Counted from the stretch's first letter, positions 1 to 8,303 are shown. The stretch is 9,413 bases of DNA from Comamonadaceae bacterium (GCA_947377705.1 CANCGU010000095.1:1-9413), one strand, 5' to 3'. Notes: generated by a model not told the origin, from the sequence alone. Translations and numbers: made by a program.

Positions 1-4
1 AAAA

Positions 5-1135
5 ATGACGGCCAACCTGCTTGATTTTGATCTCGACGGTTTGGCCGTTTTTTGTGAGCGCTTGGGCGAGAAACGCTTCCGCGCCACGCAGCTGTTCCGG
101 TGGATTCACCAAAAAGGCGCACAAGACTTTGATCAGATGTCTGATCTCGCCAAGTCACTGCGCGAAAAGCTTAAAACCTGCGCACAGGTTCAGCCTTTAA
201 CCCCCATTTCCCGACACGACTCTGCCGACGGCACCATCAAATGGCTGTTCGATGTGGGTGACGGCAACGCCGTCGAAACCGTGTTTATTCCCGAAGACGA
301 CCGAGGCACCTTGTGCATCTCATCGCAAGCCGGTTGCGCGGTGGGCTGCCGTTTTTGCTCCACGGGCCATCAAGGCTTCAGCCGCAACCTCACCACAGGC
401 GAAATCTTGTCGCAGCTGTGGTTTGCCGAGCACACCTTGCGCAAACAGTTCAACACCACCGAGCGTGTCATCTCCAACGTGGTGATGATGGGCATGGGCG
501 AACCGCTGCAAAACTACAGCGCCTTGGTGCCCGCTTTGCGCGCGATGTTGGATGACCACGGCTATGGCCTGTCACGCCGTCGTGTGACGGTGTCGACCTC
601 GGGCGTCGTGCCCATGATGGACCGTTTGGGGTTGGATGTTCCCGTCGCTCTGGCGGTGTCGTTGCACGCGCCCACCGATGCCTTGCGCGACAACCTGGTG
701 CCGCTCAACCGCAAATACCCCTTGCATGAGTTGATGGACGCCTGTCGCCGCTATTTGGCGCACGCCCCACGCGACTTCATCACCTTCGAATATTGCATGT
801 TGGATGGCGTGAACGACCAGCCCGAACACGCACAGGCCTTGATTGATTTGGTCAAACCCAAGCGTGGGCAAGGCGAGGGCGTGCCATGCAAGTTCAACCT
901 GATTCCGTTCAACCCATTTCCTGCCTCGGGCCTCACACGTTCGAGTGCGGCCACGGTCAAAGCGTTTGCGGCGCAATTGAGCGAGGCCGGCATCATCACG
1001 ACCGTGCGCAAAACGCGCGGTGACGACATTGACGCCGCTTGCGGCCAACTCGCCGGAGACGTGAAAGACCGCACCCAGGTGGATGTCCGCATGGCCAAGC
1101 AACGCGTGATTCCACTCACACAGGTCGCGTCATGA
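5..1135 (+). CDS. rlmN: Dual-specificity 23S rRNA/tRNA (adenine-C2) methyltransferase RlmN
   Basis: Cytoplasmic radical-SAM enzyme that methylates C2 of A2503 in 23S rRNA and A37 in a set of tRNAs, supporting decoding and peptidyl-transfer fidelity. The protein is 376 residues, close to E. coli RlmN (384). The radical-SAM cluster motif CxxxCxxC is C111-C115-C118. The two further cysteines of the mechanism are present: C104 in G-T-L-C-I-S-S, and C346 in [11 protein letters not shown], matching E. coli C118 and C355 (the methyl-carrying Cys). G-M-G-E-P-L-Q-N near 163-170 is the SAM-binding segment. The ATG lies four bases from the window edge, so its ribosome binding site is not visible, but M-T-A-N-L-L-D-F is a normal N-terminus. 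Its TGA overlaps the next ATG (ATGA at 1132-1135), implying translational coupling to the pilF-like gene. In relatives ndk usually lies upstream; that cannot be checked here. Confidence 0.97.
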   Translation: MTANLLDFDLDGLAVFCERLGEKRFRATQLFRWIHQKGAQDFDQMSDLAKSLREKLKTCAQVQPLTPISRHDSADGTIKWLFDVGDGNAVETVFIPEDDRGTLCISSQAGCAVGCRFCSTGHQGFSRNLTTGEILSQLWFAEHTLRKQFNTTERVISNVVMMGMGEPLQNYSALVPALRAMLDDHGYGLSRRRVTVSTSGVVPMMDRLGLDVPVALAVSLHAPTDALRDNLVPLNRKYPLHELMDACRRYLAHAPRDFITFEYCMLDGVNDQPEHAQALIDLVKPKRGQGEGVPCKFNLIPFNPFPASGLTRSSAATVKAFAAQLSEAGIITTVRKTRGDDIDAACGQLAGDVKDRTQVDVRMAKQRVIPLTQVAS

Positions 1136-1674
1136 TGTGGGCGCGTGTTGTCGCTGGCTTGGGGTTGGCGTGCATGGCTTTGTTGGGCCTGAGCGCTTGC
1201 AGCACAGTGGCATCACAACTCGACACACTGACACACGCCGAGCCCGACAGCACACGCCAACGCGCCATGCGTCGCCTGAGCTTGGCGAGTGCGTACTACG
1301 AACAAGGTCAAAACGACGTGGCACAGCAAGAGGTGCGTGCGGCCTTGCAAATTGATCCCCAGTTCGCCGATGCCTACAGTTTGCTGGGCTTGATTCACCA
1401 GAGAGCCAATGCACCTGTTTTGGCGCAACAAAGTTTTGAGCAAGCGTTGCAATTGGCTTCCACACCGCCTGCGCGGTCGGCCGAGTTGGCGGCTATTCAA
1501 CACAACTACGCTTGGTTTTTGTGCCAACAAAATCGTTTCGTTGAAGCGCAGGTGCAGTTTGATCGCGCGGTTTCCCAACCGGGCTATGGTCAAGTGGATA
1601 AAACCTCAAAGGCCATCCGCTTTTGTCAAGCACGAGCGGCTGTCAAAGTTGATGGGCTTAACAGCAATAATTAA
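1132..1674 (+). CDS. pilF: PilF/PilW-type type IV pilus TPR lipoprotein, apparently C-terminally truncated
   Basis: Family role: outer-membrane pilotin lipoprotein needed for PilQ secretin multimerisation and type IV pilus stability. The start at 1132 is chosen because it forms the ATGA overlap with rlmN, follows a weak AGG at 1122-1124, and begins directly with a lipoprotein signal peptide: M-M-W-A-R, a hydrophobic stretch, then lipobox L20-S-A-C23 followed by Ser-Thr, which fits outer-membrane sorting. An upstream in-frame ATG at 1039 would bury this signal. TPR-like helices occupy about 44-77, 78-111 and 121-155; [10 protein letters not shown] near 124-133 is characteristic of this family. 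The product is only 180 residues, whereas P. aeruginosa PilF is about 250. Homology appears to stop around F-C-Q-A-R at 164-168, where the fourth TPR should begin, so roughly 80-90 C-terminal residues are missing. It may be a degraded gene, or a shorter form typical of this clade. Function is therefore uncertain. Confidence 0.72.
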   Translation: MMWARVVAGLGLACMALLGLSACSTVASQLDTLTHAEPDSTRQRAMRRLSLASAYYEQGQNDVAQQEVRAALQIDPQFADAYSLLGLIHQRANAPVLAQQSFEQALQLASTPPARSAELAAIQHNYAWFLCQQNRFVEAQVQFDRAVSQPGYGQVDKTSKAIRFCQARAAVKVDGLNSNN

Positions 1675-1734
1675 CCCGAAAATTTTCAATTCAGCGCAAG
1701 CCAACGCTTGGGCGTAGACCAAATCGAAGACTGA
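1675..1734 (+). pseudogene. Possible vestigial 3' end of pilF, in frame after its stop
   Basis: Directly after the TAA at 1672-1674, the pilF reading frame stays open for 19 codons and ends at TGA 1732-1734, whose last A is the first base of the rodZ ATG (TGATG). The reading includes N-F-Q-F-S-A-S-Q-R-L-G-V-D and ends I-E-D. This loosely resembles the short acidic tail (pattern Y-x-x-x-Q-R-G-x-F-D-E) that I associate with PilF C-termini in Burkholderiales. A coupled pilF-stop/rodZ-start is what an intact ancestor could have had. An internal deletion plus a nonsense codon would explain the arrangement. The resemblance is short and may be chance. A small hairpin (CAAGC/GCTTG, 1697-1710) lies inside, with no T-run after it. 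Confidence 0.3.
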
Positions 1735-2399
1735 TGACCGAAGAAACCACCACTCCTACAACCCCCAGCATGACTGCGGGTGCTCTGTTGCGCCAATACC
1801 GTGAAGTCCATGGTTTTAAGGTGGATGTGTTGGCTCAGGCCCTGCGTGTGTCGCCCGCGAAGTTGGAGGCCTTGGAAACCGATCGCTTGGATCTGTTGCC
1901 CGATGCCATGTTTGCCCGTGCCTTGACTTTGGCGGTATGTCGCCAACTCAAGGTGGATGCTTCGCCTGTGTTGGCCTTGTTGCCTGGTCAAGATGTGTCG
2001 CGTTTGGCGCCCAAAAACGAGCGCGGTTTGGACTTCCCACTAGACCGTCCTTCATTCTTGCCACAATCCAGTTTTTTGGTGGTCGCGCATTTATTCACGC
2101 CCATGCGCTGGGCGGCTTTGTTGCTTTTGGTGCTGGCTTTGATGCTTGGCTTGTGGCCCGAAATTCATGGTTTATTGGTCTTCAAAGAAGACCCCGTCGC
2201 TGGCTCGGTGGTGGCACCTGTTGAAGTGCCCGTGATCGCTTTGCCTGTGGTGGAAGATGCAGTGCCAGTGGTTGATGTCAAATCTGCCAATGTGGTGGTC
2301 ACCACTGTTCATTCACCGGCTGTGGCCGCCCACGCAAGCCCTGCTGCTATGCCCAACAGCGCCTCGGCCAGCGCACCAGGAGTTCCAGATGCCCGCTGA
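1734..2399 (+). CDS. rodZ: RodZ-like HTH membrane protein lacking the C-terminal DUF4115 domain
   Basis: RodZ is a bitopic inner-membrane protein linking MreB to the elongation machinery and so controlling rod shape. The 221-residue product has an N-terminal Xre-like HTH domain (about 13-85), including [19 protein letters not shown] and [11 protein letters not shown]60 lines up with the MreB-contacting F60 of E. coli RodZ, but the neighbouring contact Y64 is Leu here. One membrane helix follows at about 125-142 (rich in Leu and Ala), then a Pro/Val/Ala/Ser-rich periplasmic linker. The usual terminal beta domain (DUF4115, about 75 residues) is absent: the protein ends in the linker at G-V-P-D-A-R, and its last 11 bases overlap ispG. 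E. coli RodZ has 337 residues. ATG 1734 is preceded by a weak GAAG; Met13 (1770) is an alternative start. The position between pilF and ispG matches the conserved rodZ locus. Confidence 0.78.
   Translation: MTEETTTPTTPSMTAGALLRQYREVHGFKVDVLAQALRVSPAKLEALETDRLDLLPDAMFARALTLAVCRQLKVDASPVLALLPGQDVSRLAPKNERGLDFPLDRPSFLPQSSFLVVAHLFTPMRWAALLLLVLALMLGLWPEIHGLLVFKEDPVAGSVVAPVEVPVIALPVVEDAVPVVDVKSANVVVTTVHSPAVAAHASPAAMPNSASASAPGVPDAR
2378..2382 (+). promoter_or_regulatory. Shine-Dalgarno site fixing the ispG start
   Basis: AGGAG lies six bases before ATG 2389, inside the last codons of rodZ. It supports starting ispG at 2389 rather than at the upstream in-frame ATG (2257), whose extra 44 residues look unlike IspG and lie over rodZ. 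Confidence 0.85.
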
Positions 2400-3648
2400 T
2401 ACGCAGACACAAGGCATTGCCTTGTCCCTACCCAAAGCACGTCGCAGCTTACAAGCGCGCGTGGCGTGGGGCGACCATGTGGTCACCGTGGGTGGCGATG
2501 CACCGGTCCGCGTGCAGTCCATGACCAACACCGACACGGTGGACGCCATTGGCACTGCGATTCAAATCAAAGAATTGGCCTTGGCCGGCTCTGAGCTGGT
2601 GCGCATCACCGTCAACACCCCCGAAGCCGCCGCCGCCGTGCCACATGTGCGCGAGCAGCTCGACAAGATGGGCATCAACGTTCCCTTGATTGGCGACTTT
2701 CATTACAACGGTCACCGCTTGCTGACGGAGTTTCCCGATTGCGCGCAAGCCTTGTCCAAGTACCGCATCAACCCCGGCAACGTGGGCAAGGGCGATAAGC
2801 ACGACAAGCAATTTGGCCAAATGATTGAAGCGGCGATGCGCTACAACAAAGCCGTACGCATCGGTGTGAATTGGGGCAGCCTAGACCAAGAACTGCTGGC
2901 TAAGTTGATGGACGATAACGCGTTGCGCGCTCAGCCATTCGAGGCCAAGCAGGTGATGTACGAAGCACTAATCACCTCGGCCATTGACTCCGCCAAACTG
3001 GCGCAAAGCATGGGCATGGCGCCTGAACAAATTTTGCTCAGCTGCAAAGTCAGTGGTGTGCAAGACCTGATTGCCGTCTACCGCGAGCTGGCACAGCGTT
3101 GCAATTACCCACTGCATTTGGGCCTGACCGAAGCAGGCATGGGAACAAAGGGCACGGTGGCTTCTGCCACCGCTTTGTCCATCTTGCTGCAAGAAGGCAT
3201 TGGCGACACCATCCGTGTCTCACTCACGCCGCAGCCCGGTGAGGCGCGCACGCAAGAGGTGGTGATTGCTTCTGAAATTTTGCAAGCCTTGGGCCTGCGC
3301 ACCTTTGTGCCCAGCGTCACGGCTTGCCCCGGTTGTGGCCGCACCACCAGCACCACCTTCCAAGAAATGGCCAAGTCGATTGACGACTTTTTGCGCGCCC
3401 AAATGCCTGTGTGGCGCACCCAATACCCAGGGGTCGAAAACCTCAAAGTGGCGGTGATGGGTTGTATCGTCAATGGCCCTGGTGAGAGCAAGCACGCCGA
3501 CATCGGCATCAGCCTGCCCGGTAGCGGGGAAGCGCCTGCGGCGCCCGTGTTCATCGACGGCGAAAAAGCCATGACTTTGCGCGGCGACAACATCGCGCAA
3601 GAGTTCCACCAGATTGTTGAAACTTATATTGAAAAGCGCTTTGGTTAA
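2389..3648 (+). CDS. ispG: 4-hydroxy-3-methylbut-2-en-1-yl diphosphate synthase (IspG/GcpE)
   Basis: Cytoplasmic enzyme of the methylerythritol phosphate pathway. It reductively opens 2-C-methyl-D-erythritol 2,4-cyclodiphosphate to HMBPP, the penultimate step to IPP/DMAPP, with flavodoxin or ferredoxin as electron donor. The 419-residue protein is longer than E. coli IspG (372) but of the size usual in betaproteobacteria. The N-terminal TIM-barrel part contains V-Q-S-M-T-N-T-D-T (42-50), G-D-F-H-Y-N (102-107) and R-I-N-P-G-N-V-G (126-133). The C-terminal iron-sulfur domain has C313 and C316 (A-C-P-G-C-G-R-T), C359 ([10 protein letters not shown]) and E366 as the four [4Fe-4S] ligands, equivalent to C270/C273/C305/E312 in E. 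coli. The start overlaps the end of rodZ by 11 bases and has a strong AGGAG site. hisS follows after nine bases, so the two are almost certainly co-transcribed. Confidence 0.97.
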   Translation: MPADTQTQGIALSLPKARRSLQARVAWGDHVVTVGGDAPVRVQSMTNTDTVDAIGTAIQIKELALAGSELVRITVNTPEAAAAVPHVREQLDKMGINVPLIGDFHYNGHRLLTEFPDCAQALSKYRINPGNVGKGDKHDKQFGQMIEAAMRYNKAVRIGVNWGSLDQELLAKLMDDNALRAQPFEAKQVMYEALITSAIDSAKLAQSMGMAPEQILLSCKVSGVQDLIAVYRELAQRCNYPLHLGLTEAGMGTKGTVASATALSILLQEGIGDTIRVSLTPQPGEARTQEVVIASEILQALGLRTFVPSVTACPGCGRTTSTTFQEMAKSIDDFLRAQMPVWRTQYPGVENLKVAVMGCIVNGPGESKHADIGISLPGSGEAPAAPVFIDGEKAMTLRGDNIAQEFHQIVETYIEKRFG

Positions 3649-3657
3649 ACCCCGCGC

Positions 3658-5013
3658 ATGCCTACCGTGACGATCGAAAACAAAACAACAAAAACCGCCA
3701 AAGCTCAAGCCTTGACCGCTGTCAAGGGCATGAACGACTTGCTGCCTCCAGCATCGGCCCAATGGGAATGGCTGGAAGACAAAGTGCGTGGCCTGATGGC
3801 TCGCCACGCCTACCGCAACCTGCGCACGCCCATCGTCGAACCTACCGCCTTGTTTGTGCGTGGCTTGGGCGAGGTGACCGACATTGTGGAAAAGGAGATG
3901 TACTCCTTTGAAGACCGCCTGAACGGCGAGCAGCTCACTTTGCGTCCTGAAGCCACGGCGGGTGTTGTGCGTGCCGTGGTTGAACACAACATGCTCTATG
4001 ACGGCGGCAAGCGCCTGTACTACATGGGCCCCATGTTCCGCCACGAGCGCCCCCAACGTGGTCGCTACCGTCAGTTCCACCAAATCGGCGCGGAAGCCTT
4101 GGGCTTTCCCGGCGCGGAGGTGGATGCCGAGCTTATTTTGTTGGCCGCCACGCTCTGGCAAGAGCTGGGTTTACAAGACGTGCGCTTGGAGCTCAACAGC
4201 TTGGGTCAGCCGAACGAACGCGCCGCACACCGAGCCGCTTTGATTGCGCATTTGGAGCAGCACATGGATGTGCTGGATGAAGAAGCCAAGCGTCGCCTGC
4301 ACAGCAACCCGTTACGCATCTTGGACACCAAGAACCCCGCCATGCAAGCGGTGGTGGAAGCCGCGCCGAAGTTGATGGACTTCTTGGGTGACGCCTCGTT
4401 GGCGCACTTCAACGCGGTGCGCGCCATTTTGGATGCCAGCGGTGTGACCTACCGCATCAACCCACGTCTGGTGCGCGGCATGGACTACTACAACCTCACC
4501 GTGTTTGAGTTTGTGACCGACCGGTTGGGCTCGCAAGGCACCATTTGCGGCGGTGGTCGCTATGACTACTTGATTGAGCAAGTGGGTGGTAAGCCCGCAC
4601 CTGCTGTGGGCTGGGCTTTGGGCGTGGAGCGGGTACTGGAGTTGCTCAAAGAGCAAGGGACTTTGCCTGAAGCGACAGGGCCTGACGTCTACGCCATCGT
4701 GCCTGATGCGTCCGCCTTGCCTGTGGTGTTCAAAACCATTCAAAACTTGCGAGCGCGAGGCATATCCGTGCAAATGCACGCTGGTGCAGGCGAGGGGATG
4801 GGCAGCATGAAATCGCAGTTCAAAAAGGCAGACGGCAGCGGGGCGCAGTTCGGCTTAATTTTTGGCGGCGATGAGCTGGCCCGTGGCGAAGTCACCCTCA
4901 AGTCTCTGCGCGACGGTGCAGGCGCCCAAGAGCCGGTGCCGTTGGCGGACGTGACCGTCCGTGTGGCTGAAAAACTGGCGCAGAGCACGACCCAGCCCCA
5001 AACCTTGGCTTAA
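3658..5013 (+). CDS. hisS: Histidyl-tRNA synthetase
   Basis: Class II aminoacyl-tRNA synthetase that charges tRNA-His in the cytoplasm; essential. All class II signatures are visible in the 451-residue protein: motif 1 around 57-83 (R-T-P-I-V-E-P, then E-K-E-M-Y-S-F), the R-P-E-A-T-A-G loop (96-102), motif 2 ([17 protein letters not shown], 126-142), the histidine-specific segment L-V-R-G-M-D-Y-Y (271-278), and motif 3 with G-G-G-R-Y-D-Y-L (298-305) and [10 protein letters not shown] (316-325). The C-terminal anticodon-binding domain covers about 343-440, with F-G-G-D-E-L (402-407). The chosen ATG gives a Lys/Thr-rich extension of roughly 20 residues before the conserved V-K-G-M-N-D-L-L-P. 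No good Shine-Dalgarno site precedes it; TTG at 3712 would give the more usual family length. It lies nine bases after ispG, the same neighbour as in E. coli. Confidence 0.97.
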   Translation: MPTVTIENKTTKTAKAQALTAVKGMNDLLPPASAQWEWLEDKVRGLMARHAYRNLRTPIVEPTALFVRGLGEVTDIVEKEMYSFEDRLNGEQLTLRPEATAGVVRAVVEHNMLYDGGKRLYYMGPMFRHERPQRGRYRQFHQIGAEALGFPGAEVDAELILLAATLWQELGLQDVRLELNSLGQPNERAAHRAALIAHLEQHMDVLDEEAKRRLHSNPLRILDTKNPAMQAVVEAAPKLMDFLGDASLAHFNAVRAILDASGVTYRINPRLVRGMDYYNLTVFEFVTDRLGSQGTICGGGRYDYLIEQVGGKPAPAVGWALGVERVLELLKEQGTLPEATGPDVYAIVPDASALPVVFKTIQNLRARGISVQMHAGAGEGMGSMKSQFKKADGSGAQFGLIFGGDELARGEVTLKSLRDGAGAQEPVPLADVTVRVAEKLAQSTTQPQTLA

Positions 5014-5046
5014 CAAGTCGAGCCCTACAATTCGCTAAATTTTTAG
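5005..5046 (+). promoter_or_regulatory. Weak promoter-like sequence and palindrome before yfgM
   Basis: TTGGCT (5005-5010) and TACAAT (5026-5031) resemble -35 and -10 boxes with a short 15-base spacer. Just downstream, at about the predicted transcription start, lies a perfect AT-rich inverted repeat CTAAA-TT-TTTAG (5035-5046). This is the largest gap before der (49 bases) and the gene after it has no clear Shine-Dalgarno site, so a secondary promoter is plausible. Matches this short occur by chance. Confidence 0.22.
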
Positions 5047-5062
5047 TCACACCTATATCACC

Positions 5063-5734
5063 ATGGCATCACCTCTCGACCTCGAAGAACAAGAACAACT
5101 CGATGAGCTCAAGCACTTTTGGAAGCGCTGGGGCGATCTCATCACTTGGGTGTTGATTGCCGTTCTGGGTGGCTACGCCGCTTGGATGGGGTGGCAGTCA
5201 TATTCAGCCAAGCAAGCCACACAGTCGGCGGCTCTTTACGATACGGTTGAGCGCGCAGCGCTGAGCAACGACATGGCCTTGCTTGACCGCTCGGTGACAG
5301 ACATCAAAGACAAATTTGCCAGCACCACGTATGCGCAGCAGGCGGCCTTGTTGGCAGCGCGTGTGTACCAAGAAAAAGACCGCAAACCTGACGCCAAAGT
5401 ACAGCTGGCTTGGGTCATCGACAAAGCCAGCGACGAGGGTTACCAAGCCTTGGCCCGCTTGCGTTTGGCCGCCTTGTTGATTGAAGACAAGGCCTACGAT
5501 GAAGCCCGCAAACAACTCAGCGCCAAAACACCTGAAGCCTTCGCCCCTTTGATGGCCGATCGCTTGGGCGACATGGCCATGTTGCAAGCGCAACCCGTCG
5601 AAGCTGTTCAGCATTACAAAAACGCCTGGAAGGGCTTTGAGCCTAACGCCGAGTACCGCCGTTTGGTCGCCGTGAAATTGGCTGCTTTGGGCGCTGACCC
5701 CGAAGACCCTGCTGCTGTGGAGAGCAAAAAGTGA
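5063..5734 (+). CDS. yfgM: YfgM-family SecYEG-associated TPR membrane protein
   Basis: YfgM is an inner-membrane protein with a periplasmic TPR-like domain. In E. coli it associates with SecYEG and PpiD and helps pass secreted proteins to periplasmic chaperones. This product has 223 residues (E. coli about 206). It has an acidic cytoplasmic N-terminus (M-A-S-P-L-D-L-E-E-Q-E-Q-L-D-E-L), the conserved K-x-F-W-K-R-W-G-D, and one membrane helix at about 26-43. The rest is helical repeats, such as A-A-L-L-A-A-R-V-Y and A-L-A-R-L-R-L-A-A-L-L, followed by a lysine-rich tail. It sits between hisS and bamB exactly as in E. coli. The ATG lacks an obvious Shine-Dalgarno site (upstream bases are TATATCACC). 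The stop overlaps the bamB GTG by four bases. Annotation pipelines often call such genes 'tetratricopeptide repeat protein'. Confidence 0.86.
   Translation: MASPLDLEEQEQLDELKHFWKRWGDLITWVLIAVLGGYAAWMGWQSYSAKQATQSAALYDTVERAALSNDMALLDRSVTDIKDKFASTTYAQQAALLAARVYQEKDRKPDAKVQLAWVIDKASDEGYQALARLRLAALLIEDKAYDEARKQLSAKTPEAFAPLMADRLGDMAMLQAQPVEAVQHYKNAWKGFEPNAEYRRLVAVKLAALGADPEDPAAVESKK
5719..5724 (+). promoter_or_regulatory. Shine-Dalgarno site favouring the GTG start of bamB
   Basis: GGAGAG ends six bases before GTG 5731. It is too far (18 bases) from the in-frame ATG at 5743, so it favours the GTG start, which overlaps the yfgM stop as GTGA. Confidence 0.65.
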
Positions 5735-6882
5735 ACACAACCATGTCTAGCTTGACACCCATCATGCGATCCACCTTGACGCGCTTTGCTTTGGTGAGTG
5801 TGTGCGTGGTTTTGGCTGCCTGTTCTGGCACTTCGCGTCCAAAACCCACAGAAATTCAAGGCGTGCCTGTGCTGCAAGATGTGCGCACCCGCTGGACGGC
5901 CAACGTGGGCAAGGTCGATTTCCCCTTGGTTGTGTCCGCTCGCGATGACCGCATTGCTTTGGCGAATAGCCAAGGGGTGGTGGCCGTGTTGGACGCCACG
6001 ACAGGCAAAGACGTTTGGCGTTTGAAACTGGATCAAGCCATTTCGGCTGGCGTGGGCAGCGACGGTCAGCAAGTGGCTGTGGTCACCCGCAACAACGAGC
6101 TCGTCACCTTGCAAGATGGCAAAGTGCAATGGCGCAAGAGCTTGCCCGCCCAATCGTTTACCGCGCCCTTGGTGGCTGGGGCTCGGGTGTTTGTGCTGAC
6201 AGCGGACCGTTCTGTGATCGCCTTCGATGGGGCAACGGGTCGCCAACTTTGGACCCAGCAACGTCCAGGCGAGCCCTTGGTGCTCAAGCAAGCCGGCGTG
6301 ATGCTGGCTGTGAAAAATACCTTGGTGGTTGGCTTGTCTGGCCGCTTGGCAGGGCTTGACCCCAGCACCGGCGTGATTCGTTGGGAATCTGCCATCGCCA
6401 CGCCGCGTGGCACGAACGATGTAGAACGCTTGGTCGACTTGGTCAGTCCAGTTCATCGCGTGGGCGATGTGGTGTGTGTGCGTGCATTCCAAGCTGCAGT
6501 CGGCTGCGTGAATGCTGAGCGTGGGCAAGGCGTGTGGACACGCCCCTCCGTGGGTGAAATTGGGGTGAGCGGTGATGAGAATTTGCTGATTGCCCCCTTG
6601 TCGAATGGCGTTGTGCAAGCTTGGAACCGAGCCACAGGCGAGCGCTTGTGGGAGACCGAGCGCTTGAAATACCGCATTTTGAGCGCACCTCTGGTCACCC
6701 CGCGTGGCGTGTTGGTGGCTGACAACGGGGGTTGGCTCTACCTCTTGTCATTGGCGGATGGTGCCTTGCTCAACCGCACCAAGCTCGACACCGAAGAATT
6801 GGCAACCGCCCCTGTGTTTGCAGGGGGGAGCTACGTGGTGGTCACACGCGAAGGTCGCGTGGTGGGCCTCCAAATCCCGTAA
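5731..6882 (+). CDS. bamB: Outer membrane protein assembly lipoprotein BamB
   Basis: BamB is the eight-bladed beta-propeller lipoprotein of the BAM complex; it binds BamA periplasmic POTRA domains and aids insertion of outer-membrane beta-barrels. The 383-residue protein has a lipoprotein signal peptide ending at L28-A-A-C31, with Ser at +2. PQQ/WD-like blades follow, recognisable from D-A-T-T-G-K-D-V-W (88-96), D-G-A-T-G-R-Q-L-W (166-174), D-P-S-T-G-V-I-R-W (210-218) and N-R-A-T-G-E-R-L-W (299-307). V-E-R-L-V-D at 231-236 corresponds to the conserved segment holding E. coli R195, a BamA contact; R233 is its likely equivalent. GTG 5731 is chosen for its GGAGAG site and four-base overlap with yfgM. 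ATG 5743 or 5764 are alternatives, and the latter would give a more typical 20-residue signal. The der start follows after 23 bases. Confidence 0.95.
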   Translation: MNTTMSSLTPIMRSTLTRFALVSVCVVLAACSGTSRPKPTEIQGVPVLQDVRTRWTANVGKVDFPLVVSARDDRIALANSQGVVAVLDATTGKDVWRLKLDQAISAGVGSDGQQVAVVTRNNELVTLQDGKVQWRKSLPAQSFTAPLVAGARVFVLTADRSVIAFDGATGRQLWTQQRPGEPLVLKQAGVMLAVKNTLVVGLSGRLAGLDPSTGVIRWESAIATPRGTNDVERLVDLVSPVHRVGDVVCVRAFQAAVGCVNAERGQGVWTRPSVGEIGVSGDENLLIAPLSNGVVQAWNRATGERLWETERLKYRILSAPLVTPRGVLVADNGGWLYLLSLADGALLNRTKLDTEELATAPVFAGGSYVVVTREGRVVGLQIP

Positions 6883-6892
6883 TTGGGAAGTT

Positions 6893-6898
6893 AAAGGA
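6893..6898 (+). promoter_or_regulatory. Shine-Dalgarno site fixing the TTG start of der
   Basis: AAAGGA lies seven bases before TTG 6906, in the bamB-der gap. No in-frame ATG or GTG precedes the conserved G1 loop, so this site and the [10 protein letters not shown]-terminus fix the unusual TTG start. Confidence 0.85.
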
Positions 6899-6905
6899 CT
6901 AAGTT

Positions 6906-8246
6906 TTGAAACCCGTATTGGCCCTGGTGGGCCGCCCCAACGTTGGCAAGTCCACGTTGTTTAACCGTTTGACCAAATCGCGCGACGCCATCGTGGCAGA
7001 CTTCGCTGGGCTGACCCGCGACCGTCACTACGGCAATGCCCGCTTTGACAAACACGAATTCATCGTGATCGATACCGGTGGCTTTGAGCCCACCGCTGAC
7101 CAAGGCATCTACAAAGAGATGGCTCGCCAAACCCAGCAGGCTGTGGCTGAAGCGGATGTGGTGGTGTTTGTGGTGGATGCCCGTGGCGGCATTTCCGCCC
7201 AAGACCACGATATTGCCAACTACTTGCGCCGCTTGGGTAAGCCCACAATTTTGGTGGCCAACAAAGCCGAAGGCATGAAAGAGGGCGCGCAGCTGGTCGA
7301 GTTCTATGAGCTGGGTTTGGGCGAGGTGCTGCCTGTGTCCGCCTCGCATGGCCAAGGCATTCGCGACATGATGGCCAGTGCTTTGGCACCTTTGAATTTG
7401 GCCGATCCAGACGACGCAGACGCCAATGCTGACGATGGCATCATCAAACTGGCTGTGGCGGGGCGTCCCAATGTGGGCAAATCTACCCTCATCAACACTT
7501 GGTTGGGCGAAGAGCGCCTGGTGGCCTTCGACATGCCTGGCACCACGCGCGACGCGATCAGCGTGCCGTTTGAGCGCAACGGTCAGATGTTCGAACTCAT
7601 CGACACGGCGGGTTTGCGCCGCAAAGGCAAGGTGTTTGAAGCCATCGAGAAGTTCTCGGTGGTTAAAACCCTGCAAGCGATTGAGTCGGCCAATGTGGTG
7701 TTGCTTTTGCTTGATGCCACGCAAGGCGTGACCGACCAAGATGCACACATTGCGGGCTACATCTTGGAAAGCGGTCGCGCCGTGGTGGTGGCTGTGAACA
7801 AATGGGATGCGGTGGACTCGTACCAGCGCGAATTGTTGATGCGCTCGATTGAGACGCGTTTGCCGTTCCTGAAGTTTGCAGCCATGCACTTCATTTCAGC
7901 CAAAAAACGCCAAGGTCTGGGGCCGTTGTGGGGTGCCATTGCGCAAGCCCACAAAGCCGCCATGTGCAAGATGCCCACGCCTTTGTTGACTCGTTTGTTG
8001 CTGGAAGCCGTGCAGTTCCAATCGCCTCAGCGTGGCGGTATGTATCGCCCGAAGCTGCGTTATGCTCACCAAGGCGGCATGAACCCGCCCATCATCGTGA
8101 TTCATGGCAACTCTCTGGAGCATGTGACCGAGGCCTACAAACGGTTCTTAGAAGGGCGTTTCCGTAAGGCTTTTAATTTGGAAGGTACCCCCTTGCGAAT
8201 TGAGATGAAGACCTCAAGCAACCCTTATGCCGGCAAAGACGACTGA
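6906..8246 (+). CDS. der: Double-domain ribosome assembly GTPase Der (EngA)
   Basis: Der is an essential GTPase with two tandem G domains and a KH-like domain; it binds the 50S precursor and promotes late large-subunit assembly. The 446-residue product shows the whole layout. G domain 1 has the P-loop G-R-P-N-V-G-K-S-T (9-17), D-T-G-G-F-E-P (56-62) and N-K-A-E (119-122). An acidic linker with [11 protein letters not shown] spans 168-178. G domain 2 has G-R-P-N-V-G-K-S-T (186-194), [11 protein letters not shown] (233-243) and N-K-W-D (298-301). The KH-like domain runs from about 350, with [14 protein letters not shown] (382-395) and N-P-Y-A-G-K near the end. The length is close to the family norm (E. 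coli 490). It starts at TTG with a good AAAGGA site. It follows bamB as in E. coli, and the next gene, hfq, begins 67 bases later. Confidence 0.97.
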   Translation: MKPVLALVGRPNVGKSTLFNRLTKSRDAIVADFAGLTRDRHYGNARFDKHEFIVIDTGGFEPTADQGIYKEMARQTQQAVAEADVVVFVVDARGGISAQDHDIANYLRRLGKPTILVANKAEGMKEGAQLVEFYELGLGEVLPVSASHGQGIRDMMASALAPLNLADPDDADANADDGIIKLAVAGRPNVGKSTLINTWLGEERLVAFDMPGTTRDAISVPFERNGQMFELIDTAGLRRKGKVFEAIEKFSVVKTLQAIESANVVLLLLDATQGVTDQDAHIAGYILESGRAVVVAVNKWDAVDSYQRELLMRSIETRLPFLKFAAMHFISAKKRQGLGPLWGAIAQAHKAAMCKMPTPLLTRLLLEAVQFQSPQRGGMYRPKLRYAHQGGMNPPIIVIHGNSLEHVTEAYKRFLEGRFRKAFNLEGTPLRIEMKTSSNPYAGKDD

Positions 8247-8253
8247 ACTGCAA

Positions 8254-8265
8254 AGCCTTCGGGCT
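8254..8265 (+). other. Small UUCG-loop hairpin in the der-hfq gap
   Basis: AGCC-TTCG-GGCT forms a four-base-pair stem with a stable UUCG tetraloop, eight bases after the der stop. No T-run follows, so it is not a standard terminator. It could be a 3' stabilising element for der mRNA or part of the hfq leader, or it may be incidental. Confidence 0.3.
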
Positions 8266-8303
8266 CTGTGGTAACGTGGGATTTCTTTCAACTACGACAA
8301 CAC

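Noticed and set aside
1039..1131. Upstream ATG extension of the pilF-like gene
   Set aside because: It would place 31 Arg/Pro-rich residues before an obvious lipoprotein signal peptide and overlap the rlmN C-terminus.
2257..2388. Upstream ATG extension of ispG
   Set aside because: The extra 44 residues do not resemble IspG and lie over rodZ; ATG 2389 has a strong AGGAG site.
3220..4161. Long antisense open frame of 313 codons across ispG/hisS
   Set aside because: It mirrors two well-recognised genes, has a His/Gly/Gln-rich composition typical of reverse-complement frames in GC-rich DNA, and contains no recognisable domain.
5614..6618. Long antisense open frame of 334 codons across yfgM/bamB
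   Set aside because: Shadow of bamB with a biased composition and no recognisable motifs.
6891..7889. Long antisense open frame of 332 codons across der
   Set aside because: Covers the conserved GTPase domains of der on the other strand; composition and lack of motifs mark it as a shadow.
8254..8265. UUCG hairpin as a der terminator
   Set aside because: The stem has only four base pairs and no T-run follows, so termination is not supported.
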